Shown in pieces: positions 16,306-26,221 of a stretch of DNA of 64,000 nt. The notes under the pieces were generated by a model, which was not told the DNA's origin, did no database searches, and saw only the letters and a program-made list of their open reading frames with translations. The stretch's first letter is position 1; each line of letters starts with the position of its first letter. The stretch comes from Lactobacillus sp. ESL0701 (GTDB taxonomy: Bacteria > Bacillota > Bacilli > Lactobacillales > Lactobacillaceae): positions 1 through 64,000 of the forward strand of contig NZ_JAQTIC010000003.1 of NCBI RefSeq assembly GCF_029433445.1. The letters are read 5' to 3'. A program made the translations under genes and the position numbers.

Positions 16306-17532
16306 ATGGATACAACTAATGAGCACAGTCATGCACTAACTACAGATCAGAAGTGGACCATCGCGTCGACTTCATCGGGATTTATGTTAGAGAACATGGA
16401 TGTGCTTTTTCTATCGTTTGCGATGAGTTCGATGATTGCTGACCTGCACCTGTCTGGTGGTGCGGCAGGGCTAATTTCATCGATTACTAATTTGGGAATG
16501 TTATTTGGCGGAATTGCGTTTGGCATGTTGGGCGATAAGATCGGCCGCGTCAAAACTTTCAGCCATACCGTGATTATTTTTGCGGTGGCGACAGCCTGTA
16601 TGGCCTTTGCCAATAACATTTATTTGATTTATGCACTCCGTTTCTTGGCCGGAATTGGTGCCGGCGGTGAATATGGTGTTGGGATTGCATTAATTGCCGA
16701 AGCTTTTCCGAAAAAAGAAATTGGTAAAATGACCTCAATTGCGGCAGTTGGCGGTCAGGTGGGAGCAATCTTCGCGGCGCTAATCGCGGCGTGGATTATT
16801 CCAACTGCTGGCTGGCATATGTTATTTTTAGTTGGTATTGTGCCGGTAGTCTTAACAGTTTTTATTAGAAAACACCTGCATGAAAGTAAGCAATTTTTAA
16901 CGGCTAAGGCCGAAGAAAAAGGTTCACTATTAACCAATGTTGCCGGCAAGATGTTCGCGACACCGCGGCTTGCTTGGCAGAGTATCGGCTTGATGATTAT
17001 GATGACGGTGCAAATTGCGGGTTACTTTGGTTTAATGAACTGGCTGCCAACAATTGTACAGAAACAATTAAATTTGAATGTTGCCAATTCAAGTTTATGG
17101 ATGATTGCAACGATTATGGGAATGAGCATTGGAATGATGACCTTCGGCACAATTTTCGATCATTTTGGTCCACGGCGGGCCTTTGGTATCTTCTTAATTG
17201 GCTCGGCAATTATGGTTTATACTTTAAGCTTGGCTACTAACATGATAACCTTGCTTATCATTGGGGCAATTGTCGGCTTCTTCTCTAATGGGATGTTCGG
17301 TGGTTATGGTGCGGTAATTAGCCGGCTGTACCCAACGGAGATTCGCTCGAGTGCGAATAATATTATTGTTAATATTGGTCGTGCGATTGGCGGGTTTTCA
17401 TCAGTTGTGATTGGTATCTTGATGGATCACTACAACTTAACGGTTGTTATGGGTTTCTTATCAAGTTTATACATTATCAGCTTGATAATTATGATTAGCC
17501 TGCCTGGATTGAAAAAGCTGGCAAATAATTAG
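16306..17532 (+). CDS. MFS transporter, aromatic acid/metabolite:H+ symporter-like
   Basis: 408 residues, twelve membrane helices. Loop 2-3 carries GDKIGRVKTF, and the family-type GIGAGGEYGVG lies in helix 4, as in the SHS/AAHS branch of the major facilitator superfamily. It probably imports a carboxylate or similar small molecule using protons. CGGAGGA precedes the ATG. It ends just before the TPP riboswitch but is not controlled by it. Substrate unknown. Confidence 0.75.
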   Translation: MDTTNEHSHALTTDQKWTIASTSSGFMLENMDVLFLSFAMSSMIADLHLSGGAAGLISSITNLGMLFGGIAFGMLGDKIGRVKTFSHTVIIFAVATACMAFANNIYLIYALRFLAGIGAGGEYGVGIALIAEAFPKKEIGKMTSIAAVGGQVGAIFAALIAAWIIPTAGWHMLFLVGIVPVVLTVFIRKHLHESKQFLTAKAEEKGSLLTNVAGKMFATPRLAWQSIGLMIMMTVQIAGYFGLMNWLPTIVQKQLNLNVANSSLWMIATIMGMSIGMMTFGTIFDHFGPRRAFGIFLIGSAIMVYTLSLATNMITLLIIGAIVGFFSNGMFGGYGAVISRLYPTEIRSSANNIIVNIGRAIGGFSSVVIGILMDHYNLTVVMGFLSSLYIISLIIMISLPGLKKLANN

Positions 17533-17568
17533 TGAAGTAAAAGAATGGTTTTATAATAATTATCATTG

Positions 17569-17577
17569 TGGTATACT
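17569..17577 (+). promoter_or_regulatory. Extended -10 promoter for the thiamine transporter transcript
   Basis: TGGTATACT about 20 bp before the TPP aptamer. Confidence 0.55.
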
Positions 17578-17597
17578 ACCTATAAATAGATTTTAGT

Positions 17598-17667
17598 CAC
17601 TAGGGGTGCGCTTAGCTGAGAATTACCCTTGGAACCTGAACAGGACAATGCCTGCGTTAGGGAAGTG
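17598..17667 (+). promoter_or_regulatory. TPP riboswitch (THI box)
   Basis: P1 is CACT/AGTG. The canonical blocks are all there in order: AGGGGTGC, GCTGAGA, ACCCTTGGAACCTGA, CAGG and AATGCCTGCGTTAGGGAAG. It senses thiamine pyrophosphate. The expression platform is the hairpin that follows. Confidence 0.95.
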
Positions 17668-17687
17668 TTTGAATAAGCATTTAACTG

Positions 17688-17725
17688 TACTCCTTCTGAC
17701 TTAATAGTTAGTTAGGAGTATTTTT
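17688..17725 (+). terminator. Riboswitch expression platform: terminator that also holds the ribosome binding site
   Basis: TACTCCT (17688-17694) pairs with AGGAGTA (17714-17720), with an inner CTGACT/AGTTAG stem, then five T. The AGGAG of the 3' arm is the only ribosome binding site of the gene whose ATG follows at once at 17726. The hairpin can therefore stop transcription and, if read through, also block translation. Confidence 0.8.
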
Positions 17726-18304
17726 ATGTTCACAAGATCATCAAAATGGAATGTTAAGTCGGTAATTTTGGTCGCGTTGATTGGAATTATTATGGGGGTA
17801 ATTTATACCTACGGCTTTAATTGGGCTTACAACATTATTAAAATGGCACTGGTTCCTACAGGCTTTGCCCCAGTAACCGATACGGTCTTTTCGGGTTTAT
17901 GGCTAATGGCAGCACCGTTAGCAATGTATTTTGTACCAACGGCTGGTTCTGGGACAATTGGCGAAGTGCTAGCTTCGATCGTAGAAATGGCAATTGGCGG
18001 TCAATGGGGTCCGATTACTGTTATTTCAGGACTTATTCAAGGTGCAACCAACGAAATTGGCTTTTTCCCAAAGAAGTCACGCTATCAAGCATTTTCTTGG
18101 AAGAGTGTTATGATTGGTGCCTTCTTTGCAGGACTAGGGATTTTTATTCCATCATATATTCTTTACGGTTGGGGCAAATTTAACATGACGGTTCAGATTG
18201 TAATGTTCATTACCAACATGATTTCGGCACTTGTCTTCGACGGTGTACTGGTTAAATTAATCGCTAACCTGTTTGATCGCACGCTAAAGCCGAAAGTGGC
18301 ATAG
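17726..18304 (+). CDS. ykoE: ECF transporter S component, YkoE family (thiamine/HMP uptake), copy 1
   Basis: 192 residues, about six membrane helices. The family motif GLWLMAAPLAMYFVPTAGSG and GGQWGPITVISGLIQGATNEIGFF mark YkoE, the substrate-binding subunit of a thiamine or hydroxymethylpyrimidine ECF transporter. The TPP riboswitch upstream supports the vitamin B1 role. No ATPase or coupling subunit (YkoD, YkoC) lies nearby, so it probably borrows an ECF module encoded elsewhere. A paralogue of equal length follows after 13 bp. Confidence 0.88.
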   Translation: MFTRSSKWNVKSVILVALIGIIMGVIYTYGFNWAYNIIKMALVPTGFAPVTDTVFSGLWLMAAPLAMYFVPTAGSGTIGEVLASIVEMAIGGQWGPITVISGLIQGATNEIGFFPKKSRYQAFSWKSVMIGAFFAGLGIFIPSYILYGWGKFNMTVQIVMFITNMISALVFDGVLVKLIANLFDRTLKPKVA

Positions 18305-18317
18305 ATTGAGGTAAATC

Positions 18318-18896
18318 ATGTTTACAAGATCATCAAAATGGAATGTTAAGTCGGTAATTTTGGTTGCTTTAATTGGTATTCTCATGGGTATTTTTTATAC
18401 CTATGGCACTAATGACCTGTATAACTTAGTCAAAATGTTATTGCTGCCGACGGGATATGCCCCAGCAACTGACGCCTTTTTTGCCGGTTTGTGGTTAATG
18501 GCAGCACCTCTTGCAATGTATTTTGTCCCAACAAAAGGTTCAGGATTAGTAGGAGAGCTGCTTGCTTCAATCGTGGAGATGGCTTGCGGCGGTCAATGGG
18601 GCATTACCACTGTAGTCTCGGGACTAATGCAAGGATTGACCAATGAAATTGGCTTTTTCCCGAAAAAGTCCCGTTACCAGAAATTTTCATGGCGAAGTGT
18701 TTTAACAGGTTCATTTTTTGCTAGTTTTGGCTTTTTTATTCCGTGTTATCTGATGTATGGCTGGTATAAATTTGCGATTAAGGTGCAAATTGTGATGTTC
18801 TTTGTCAGCATCCTTTCGTCAGTTTTATTTGATGGTGTTCTGGTTAAGTTAATTACTAACCTGTTTGATCGCGCATTAAAGCCGAAAGTGGAATAA
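18318..18896 (+). CDS. ykoE: ECF transporter S component, YkoE family, copy 2
   Basis: 192 residues and alignable without gaps to the preceding gene at roughly 70% identity by eye. The first 47 nt of the two genes differ by one base. It has its own exposed ribosome binding site (GAGGT), unlike copy 1. Differences cluster in predicted helices 1-3 (for example GFNWAYNIIKM against GTNDLYNLVKM), so the copies may prefer different precursors, such as thiamine and HMP. This is inference. Same transcript and riboswitch. Confidence 0.87.
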   Translation: MFTRSSKWNVKSVILVALIGILMGIFYTYGTNDLYNLVKMLLLPTGYAPATDAFFAGLWLMAAPLAMYFVPTKGSGLVGELLASIVEMACGGQWGITTVVSGLMQGLTNEIGFFPKKSRYQKFSWRSVLTGSFFASFGFFIPCYLMYGWYKFAIKVQIVMFFVSILSSVLFDGVLVKLITNLFDRALKPKVE

Positions 18897-18908
18897 TTTT
18901 GAGTAAAC

Positions 18909-18941
18909 AAAAAGGTCGAGGATAATTACCTCGGCCTTTTT
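18909..18941. terminator. Terminator between ykoE copy 2 and udk
   Basis: AAAGGTCGAGG/CCTCGGCCTTT stem with A and T runs on either side. The two genes converge here. Confidence 0.82.
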
Positions 18942-19584
18942 AGTTAGCAGCTTCTTTTCTTAAGATTGCATGAACCTTAGTGGTTAGCATGTCGATGGCA
19001 ACATTATTTTCGCCACCCTCGGGAACAATAATGTCAGCGTAACGCTTAGTTGGTTCAATAAATTGGTGGTACATTGGTTTAACGGTACCCAAGTACTGGT
19101 CGATTACGGAGTCAATTGAACGTCCGCGTTCATCAATATCCCGCTCAAGCCGTCTAATGAAGCGAATGTCATCATCGGTATCAACGTAAACTTTGATGTC
19201 CATTAAGTCTCGAATTTCTTCATTTGCTAAAACCAAAATTCCTTCAAGAATAATAATATCAGCGGGCTCAATGTGAATAGTTTCAGTGCTTCTGGTATGT
19301 TCCTTAAAGTCGTAGACGGGCATTTCAATTGGCTTGTAGTTAAGCAAGTCATTGATTTGGGCTTTAAGCAGCGGAATATCAAAGGCATCAGGATGGTCAT
19401 AATTGATGTTCATCCGTTCGCTCATTGGAATACCGGTATTATCCTTGTAGTATGAATCTTGCGTCATAATTAGGACGTGTTCATTTTCTTGCATTTGGTC
19501 AACAATTTTATGGGCAATCGTTGTTTTACCACTACCCGAACCGCCGGTAATCCCAATTACGACGGGTTTTTCAAGTTTAGACAT
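18940..19584 (-). CDS. udk: Uridine kinase
   Basis: 214 residues. Walker A loop GITGGSGSGKTTIAHKI, then DSYYKD and the FDIPLLKAQIN region typical of uridine/cytidine kinase, and the PTKRYADIIVPEGGEN tail. It phosphorylates uridine and cytidine for pyrimidine salvage. AAAAAGGAG stands upstream of the ATG on the minus strand. Confidence 0.94.
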   Translation of the reverse strand: MSKLEKPVVIGITGGSGSGKTTIAHKIVDQMQENEHVLIMTQDSYYKDNTGIPMSERMNINYDHPDAFDIPLLKAQINDLLNYKPIEMPVYDFKEHTRSTETIHIEPADIIILEGILVLANEEIRDLMDIKVYVDTDDDIRFIRRLERDIDERGRSIDSVIDQYLGTVKPMYHQFIEPTKRYADIIVPEGGENNVAIDMLTTKVHAILRKEAAN

Positions 19585-19783
19585 TCAGACTCTCCTTTTT
19601 ATCAAATAATATTTTACTGTAGTTTTTGCTGTAATACCACTAAAACAAGCGATATTTTAAGATTTTGGTTAATAATTTTGGTATTAAAAGATAAAATCTG
19701 TGCTTGAAAGGGCTTTATAAAATGGGTAACATGAATTAATAGGCAATATAAGTTCACTGTTTGGTAAATGAAGGAGATAAAGT

Positions 19784-20656
19784 ATGTTATTAGGTTCAAT
19801 TGAAGCTGGCGGGACTAAGTTTGTTTGTGCAGTGGGTAATGAAAATTACCAAGTCAAAGATACGATAACTTTTCCGACAACAACACCGCACGAAACCTTG
19901 CAAAAGGCTGCCGCTTATTTTAAACAATTTCCAATAACAGCGATTAGTATCGCTTCCTTTGGTCCAATTGAAATTCGCCAGACAGCAGCTAATTACGGCT
20001 ATATAACTACAACTCCTAAGAAGGGCTGGCAGAATACGGACTTTGTCGGCTTTATTAAAAAACAAGTTAATGTGCCCATCTTTTTTACAACGGATGTTAA
20101 TGGCTCCGCATATGGCGAATATGTCATGTCATTATTATCCAATGAAGATATTGATTCTCTGGTGTATTATACAATTGGCACTGGTGTTGGTGGTGGCGCG
20201 ATTATTGATGGTAAGCTGGTTGGCTCATTAGGGCATCCTGAGATGGGACATGTTTTACTTAAGCGTCATCCAGGGGACTTAAATTTTACGGGTGTATGTC
20301 CATATCATCAGGATTGCCTTGAGGGGCTTGTTTCTGGACCGACTTTTGAAGCCCGCTTAGGTAAAGCCGGCAAGGATGTACCATTGACTGATCCTGTCTG
20401 GGACATAATGAGCTATTATGTGGCACAAGCTATTTTACAAGTAACTTTAATTTTAAGACCAGATAAGGTTGTTTTTGGCGGCGGCGTGACTAGTGAAGCA
20501 TTTTTACAAAAAGTACGTCGCGATTTTGCCAAAATGCTAAACGGCTATGTTGAAGTGCCAGACTTAGCTAAGTATATTGTGATGCCAGCAATTGCCGATA
20601 ATGGGTCAGCGACTGTTGGTAATTTTGCTTTGGCTAAGCGACTTTTAAAAGCTTAG
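19784..20656 (+). CDS. scrK: Fructokinase, ROK family
   Basis: 290 residues. SIEAGGTKFVCAVG is the ATP-binding start of ROK sugar kinases. DVNGSAYGEY and YYTIGTGVGGGAI follow, and the structural zinc site is H-x-C type in CPYHQDCLEGLVSGPT. The length and the short N-terminus fit the ScrK/YdhR fructokinases of Gram-positives rather than glucokinase. No sucrose gene is next to it. Confidence 0.87.
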   Translation: MLLGSIEAGGTKFVCAVGNENYQVKDTITFPTTTPHETLQKAAAYFKQFPITAISIASFGPIEIRQTAANYGYITTTPKKGWQNTDFVGFIKKQVNVPIFFTTDVNGSAYGEYVMSLLSNEDIDSLVYYTIGTGVGGGAIIDGKLVGSLGHPEMGHVLLKRHPGDLNFTGVCPYHQDCLEGLVSGPTFEARLGKAGKDVPLTDPVWDIMSYYVAQAILQVTLILRPDKVVFGGGVTSEAFLQKVRRDFAKMLNGYVEVPDLAKYIVMPAIADNGSATVGNFALAKRLLKA

Positions 20657-20689
20657 TACTAAATTGCTGATAAAAAGTTTACTTATTAT

Positions 20690-20704
20690 ATGAAAGCGCT
20701 ATAA
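20690..20704 (+). promoter_or_regulatory. CcpA-binding-site-like element (cre) before PTS IIA
   Basis: ATGAAAGCGCTATAA matches the cre consensus WTGNAANCGNWNNCW except for one base. It lies 46 bp before the IIA start, so glucose repression is likely. Confidence 0.6.
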
Positions 20705-20749
20705 TTAAATATATAATTTACTGTTTATTACATTTAGGAGATTGATAAT

Positions 20750-21136
20750 ATGACTGAAGAAAAAAATACAGCTAAAGAAGAAACTCCAGAAGATTCAGAA
20801 CAAGCAACGTTAATGGCAGCAATGGGCTTAATTGCTAATGGTGGCAATGCTAAGAGTTTAGCATTTGAAGCAATTCGCGCTGCTAAAAAGGGTGATATTG
20901 ATACTGCTAGAGCTAAGCTAAAGGAAGCTGACGATTCCTTGCTTCAGGCTCATAATTCGCAAACAGATATGTTAACTAAAGAGGCACAGGGTGAGCATAC
21001 TCAGGTTACTTTGCTAGTTGTTCACTCCCAAGATCATTTGATGAATGCCATTACTTTTAGGGATTTGGCAGGCGAAATGGTAGATTTGTACGAAAAATTA
21101 TACCAGGCTAACGCATTAGAAAAAGATAGTGAATAA
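20750..21136 (+). CDS. PTS lactose/cellobiose-family IIA component
   Basis: 128 residues, helical. The phospho-acceptor His lies in VTLLVVHSQDHLMNAITF, and the sequence MAAMGLIANGGNAKSLAFEAIRAAKKGD is typical of the Lac/chitobiose IIA family. An acidic N-terminal extension of about 20 residues precedes the domain. It accepts phosphate from HPr and passes it to the IIB at 22839. IIA is separated from IIB and IIC by the opposing glucosidase gene, so it forms its own single-gene transcript with a terminator. Confidence 0.92.
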   Translation: MTEEKNTAKEETPEDSEQATLMAAMGLIANGGNAKSLAFEAIRAAKKGDIDTARAKLKEADDSLLQAHNSQTDMLTKEAQGEHTQVTLLVVHSQDHLMNAITFRDLAGEMVDLYEKLYQANALEKDSE

Positions 21137-21144
21137 TCTTAAAT

Positions 21145-21180
21145 AAAAAAGGTTTCTACATTAATTGTAGAAACCTTTTT
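21145..21180. terminator. Terminator between PTS IIA and the GH1 gene
   Basis: AAAAAAGGTTTCTACA/TGTAGAAACCTTTTT stem; A and T runs fit both directions. Confidence 0.85.
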
Positions 21181-21195
21181 GTATGTCTTAAATTA

Positions 21196-22656
<1,461 letters not shown>

Positions 22657-22675
22657 TTATTAAAATCTATTAGTA

Positions 22676-22691
22676 TTGATAACGTTTACAA
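22676..22691 (-). promoter_or_regulatory. cre-like element before the GH1 gene
   Basis: TTGATAACGTTTACAA fits the cre consensus with one mismatch; it lies 32 bp upstream of the GH1 start. Confidence 0.6.
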
Positions 22692-22772
22692 CAAGCATTT
22701 TATAACAATATATTTTTATCGCAAGTTAAATATCAAAGATGAATAAAAAATTAAGATTTATTTGCGCTTTTT

Positions 22773-22787
22773 ATGGAAGCGCTTTAT
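22773..22787 (+). promoter_or_regulatory. cre-like element before PTS IIB
   Basis: ATGGAAGCGCTTTAT fits the cre consensus with one mismatch, about 50 bp before the IIB start and on the shared divergent promoter region. Confidence 0.6.
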
Positions 22788-22838
22788 AATGTATTGCATA
22801 GAACAAAATCTATAGGATACATTTTAGGAGGATATATT

Positions 22839-23174
22839 ATGGCAGAACAAACAATTATGCTGAATTGTGCGGCAGGAATGAGTACATCATTGTTGGTGAC
22901 TAAGATGCAGGAAGCTGCAAAAAAGCAGAACATTGATGTGAAAATTTTTGCGTGTCCAGCTTCAGAAGCACCACAACATTTGGATCAAGAAGGCATTGAT
23001 TGTGTACTGTTAGGGCCACAAGTTCGCTATATGGAAGATGATATGAAGGATAAGGCTAAAGGTAAGGGCAAAGATGGTGCTGATATTCCTGTTGCCGTAA
23101 TTGATATGCAAGCGTATGGCATGATGAATGGCGAAAAGGTCCTTAAACAAGCTGAGGATTTAATTAACGGTTAG
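22839..23174 (+). CDS. PTS cellobiose/beta-glucoside IIB component
   Basis: 111 residues. The phospho-accepting Cys10 sits in MLNCAAGMSTSLLV, the family signature. The start is the ATG at 22839 behind AGGAGG; an upstream frame from 22773 is only read-through. It moves phosphate from IIA to the sugar bound by IIC. First gene of the IIB-membrane protein-IIC operon. Confidence 0.93.
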   Translation: MAEQTIMLNCAAGMSTSLLVTKMQEAAKKQNIDVKIFACPASEAPQHLDQEGIDCVLLGPQVRYMEDDMKDKAKGKGKDGADIPVAVIDMQAYGMMNGEKVLKQAEDLING

Positions 23175-23187
23175 GGGTATTAAGTAG

Positions 23188-23682
23188 ATGGTAGATGAAA
23201 AGGATGAAATAGCTCGTAAAAAATATGAAGATAATCTGAAATATCTTTATTTTAGTCGTTATCTAATGTTAAGGTATTCGGTCTCGGCATACTTATTTAC
23301 AAACATATTTTGGTTGATATTTTCATTACCATATAAAAGAATAACTGGAATTATTGCTGCTGCGATAATGACAATTTTTTCAGCGGCAGCAGCTATTGAG
23401 CAGCTAAGTAAAATGCACAATCGCGACTTAGATGTACCAATAACTCGAATTTATTTTTGGATTCAAATTGTCGTAAATATTTTGTTGATTATTTTGTTAC
23501 AGTTTCCAATAGGAACGTATTTTTTCCCATTTGTTTCAGATCAAAGCAGTAAAGTATTGATTTTAACGATTTTATTGGTTGGAATTGTTCTTGCTGGTTG
23601 TTGTGAGGTACGAATTAAAAATATTATTAATGGAAAAGATCGCTATACCAAAGTAATTGCAACGTTTAAAAAGAGTCACTAA
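23188..23682 (+). CDS. Four-helix membrane protein of unknown function inside the PTS operon
   Basis: 164 residues, not recognised. A charged N-terminus (about 1-25) precedes four hydrophobic segments near residues 30-48, 52-72, 90-108 and 118-140. The C-terminus is basic. No catalytic motif is visible. It lies 13 bp after IIB and 37 bp before IIC and keeps the same strand, so it is cotranscribed with the permease. A helper or regulator of the PTS permease is a guess from position only. Confidence 0.6.
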   Translation: MVDEKDEIARKKYEDNLKYLYFSRYLMLRYSVSAYLFTNIFWLIFSLPYKRITGIIAAAIMTIFSAAAAIEQLSKMHNRDLDVPITRIYFWIQIVVNILLIILLQFPIGTYFFPFVSDQSSKVLILTILLVGIVLAGCCEVRIKNIINGKDRYTKVIATFKKSH

Positions 23683-23719
23683 AGCTAGATAAAGGCTTTA
23701 CTGTTAGGGGAGGAACGTT

Positions 23720-25084
23720 ATGGCTGAAGAAGAAAAGATACCGATGAAAGATCGAATATCTAAATTAATTGGTAAGTTTGCGGCTACTAGATTTGTACGA
23801 GCAATCATGGATGCTGGTTACAGTGTGATTTCATTTACTATTGTTGGAGCATTTTTCTTAATTTTGACAGTTTTACCAGATGTAGTTAGAAATCCTGGAT
23901 TTACCAGTTTCTATAATAGTACGATTGGTCGGTTTGATAATTTATATCAAGCTGTTTATAATGCCACGATGGGTATTTTGGCATTGGTCTTTTCTGGGAC
24001 TTTTGCATACTCATATACTAAAATATATCGTGATGAAGAGCACATTAATTTAGTTCCAGTCAATGGGTTAATGATGTTCTTAATGGCATTCTTTATTACC
24101 GTACCGGAATTAATATGGAAGAATGGTACAGTTCAGTTTGTGACTATGTTTACTAAAGATAAGATGCTAGCAGGTGGTTACCAAGCTTCACAAACTGCAG
24201 GTATTTATCGGATTGGTGCCGTTGGTATCTTTATTGGTTTGGTAATTGCATGGTTAACAGTTCAAATTTATCGTTATACAATTAAGCATAATTGGCGAAT
24301 TAAAATGCCAGCATCAGTACCAGCTGGGGTATCGAACTCTTTTAGTGCCTTAATTCCTACAGCTTGTGTATCAATTATCGTTGCTGCAATTAATATGGCA
24401 TTGGTATTAATGGGAACAGATTTATTTAAGGTTCTGTTTGTTCCATTTTCGTTTATTAGTAATATTGCTGATAGTTGGTGGGGTATCCTAGTTATCATGT
24501 TCTTGATTCACTTCTTATGGTGGTTTGGGATTCATGGTGCAACAATTATCAGTTCATTCTATACTCCAATTGTATTGGCTAACTTGCAAGCTAACCAACA
24601 CGGAGGTGCTTACCATGTATTTGCTGGTGAGTTTACCAATGCGTTTGTTACGATTGGTGGTTCTGGTGCAACTTTGGGTGTTGCCATTTGGCTAGTTTTG
24701 CGGGCTCGTTCGGCACAGTTAAAAGAAATTGGTAAGGTAGAGATTGTTCCAGCAATCTTTAACATTAATGAACCATTGATTTTTGGTTTACCAGTAGTTT
24801 ACAATGCTAACTTAATGATTCCATTTATCTTAGCACCAATGGCTTCGAGTTTAGTTGCCTATTTAGGAATTGCCACTCACATGGTACCGAAAATTATTGC
24901 GCAACAACCATGGCCATCACCAGTTGGTTTAGGCGGACTGGTTGCAACGGGAAGTTGGCAAGGTGGAGTTTTGTCAATTATTTGTGCAATTGTTGCATTT
25001 GTAATTTGGTATCCATTTATCAAGCATTACGATAATGTCTTATTGAAGCAAGAAAAAGAAGCTGCTGCACAAGAAAATGCTTAG
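23720..25084 (+). CDS. PTS cellobiose/lichenan-family IIC permease
   Basis: 454 residues, about ten membrane helices. WWFGIHGATIISSFYTPI and the family motif FNINEPLIFGLPVVYN are those of the Lac/Cel IIC family; GGSGATLG is in the conserved loop. It binds and translocates the beta-glucoside. GGGGAGGA precedes the ATG. The product, sugar 6-phosphate glucoside, would be cleaved by the GH1 enzyme at 21196. Confidence 0.93.
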   Translation: MAEEEKIPMKDRISKLIGKFAATRFVRAIMDAGYSVISFTIVGAFFLILTVLPDVVRNPGFTSFYNSTIGRFDNLYQAVYNATMGILALVFSGTFAYSYTKIYRDEEHINLVPVNGLMMFLMAFFITVPELIWKNGTVQFVTMFTKDKMLAGGYQASQTAGIYRIGAVGIFIGLVIAWLTVQIYRYTIKHNWRIKMPASVPAGVSNSFSALIPTACVSIIVAAINMALVLMGTDLFKVLFVPFSFISNIADSWWGILVIMFLIHFLWWFGIHGATIISSFYTPIVLANLQANQHGGAYHVFAGEFTNAFVTIGGSGATLGVAIWLVLRARSAQLKEIGKVEIVPAIFNINEPLIFGLPVVYNANLMIPFILAPMASSLVAYLGIATHMVPKIIAQQPWPSPVGLGGLVATGSWQGGVLSIICAIVAFVIWYPFIKHYDNVLLKQEKEAAAQENA

Positions 25085-25170
25085 AAGTTAGTGTGTAGAT
25101 TAAGCTAGTGTATAAGTATTAATATGAACAGGGCTTTATAGTAAATAAACTCTATGGAAATAATGAAACG

Positions 25171-25422
25171 ATGATAGATGTTTCAATTATCGTTGCTGCC
25201 TTTAATGAAGAGAAGTATTTAGCACGTTGCTTACATTCTTTGGCTTGTCAGACCTTTACGGGTAAGTATGAAGTAATAGTTGTTGATGATGGCAGCACAG
25301 GTTGTACTGCTGATATTATTCAAAAGTTTAAGAATGAATATCCAGAGATATTTACTTCAATAAAACAAAAAAATCTTGGTCAAGGAATTGCAAGAAACAA
25401 TGGCATTAGTATTGCTAAATGA
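25171..25422 (+). pseudogene. GT2 glycosyltransferase, N-terminal fragment
   Basis: 83 codons holding only the start of a family 2 glycosyltransferase: SIIVAAFNEEKYLARCLHSL, VIVVDDGST and GQGIARNNGI. The frame stops just where the conserved DxD segment should follow, so no sugar-nucleotide site can form. The ribosome binding site is poor. No downstream remainder of the enzyme is present. It looks like a deletion relic. Confidence 0.75.
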
Positions 25423-25500
25423 AGTAGCAATTATTAATCTTGCTGACCTGGATAAAAAGGTTTTGTTTTCAAGATATTAATATTCATATTTAATTAAAGC

Positions 25501-25530
25501 AATCAGTTTTATAAAACTGATTGTTTTTTT
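25501..25530 (+). terminator. Terminator downstream of the GT2 fragment
   Basis: AATCAGTTTTATAAAACTGATT followed by T residues; probably the former end of the gene lost at the deletion. Confidence 0.8.
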
Positions 25531-25626
25531 AATACACTTTTTCACAAACAAGTTTTAAGTAATTCAACTCACTTTTTGTTATGATAAAAATGTAACCAAG
25601 AGTGTTTGAATAGGAGGAATTTTATT

Positions 25627-26097
25627 ATGAAATATCCTAAGACAAAAGAAGTTTTAAATCAATTAGTAGCAGATTTGACGCAAATGCACATGATTGTGCA
25701 CCAACACCATTGGTACATGCGCGGTGAGCGTTTTTTGAAGTTGCACCCATATCTTGATAAAGTGATGGATGAATTGGCTAATCAACAAGATTTAGTCGCA
25801 GAGCGATTAATTACCTTGGATGGCTCACCAGTTTCAACACTTAGCGACATTGCGAAGATGACTAACATCAAGGATGAAGAGCCAAACTGGAATGAAACAA
25901 TTGATGAGCGTTATGGCAAGATTATTGCTGGTTATCGTCAATTAGAGCAAGACTACCAAAAGGGTCTGGAAGTCAGCGATGAAGAAGGCGACTATTCAAC
26001 TAATGATATGTTCACCACTTGTCACACAGAAGTTGAAAAGCGTATTTGGATGATGTCTGCAGAGATTAATCAGGCACCAGGAATTGATCCAGAATAA
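25627..26097 (+). CDS. dps: Dps family ferritin-like protein
   Basis: 156 residues from the ATG at 25627, which is preceded by AGGAGG. The ferroxidase site of the Dps family is complete: His in MIVHQHHWYMRG, and Asp/Glu in LDKVMDELANQQDLVAERL. It stores iron and protects DNA during oxidative stress. Single gene with its own terminator. Confidence 0.92.
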   Translation: MKYPKTKEVLNQLVADLTQMHMIVHQHHWYMRGERFLKLHPYLDKVMDELANQQDLVAERLITLDGSPVSTLSDIAKMTNIKDEEPNWNETIDERYGKIIAGYRQLEQDYQKGLEVSDEEGDYSTNDMFTTCHTEVEKRIWMMSAEINQAPGIDPE

Positions 26098-26110
26098 AAA
26101 TTGATTAGTA

Positions 26111-26138
26111 AGAGTAGTTTAAATGAACTACTCTTTTT
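26111..26138 (+). terminator. Terminator after dps
   Basis: AGAGTAGTTT/AACTACTCT with a short loop, then T run. Confidence 0.8.
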
Positions 26139-26164
26139 TATTGTGATTACTGATAGAAAATTTT

Positions 26165-26172
26165 GCTATAAT
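26165..26172 (+). promoter_or_regulatory. Extended -10 promoter of rpiA
   Basis: TGCTATAAT type element (TG, one base, TATAAT), 49 bp before the start codon. Confidence 0.6.
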
Positions 26173-26221
26173 AAGGTTAATTGATGAGTTGGCAATGATT
26201 GAATAGTGGGAAAGTAAGACG

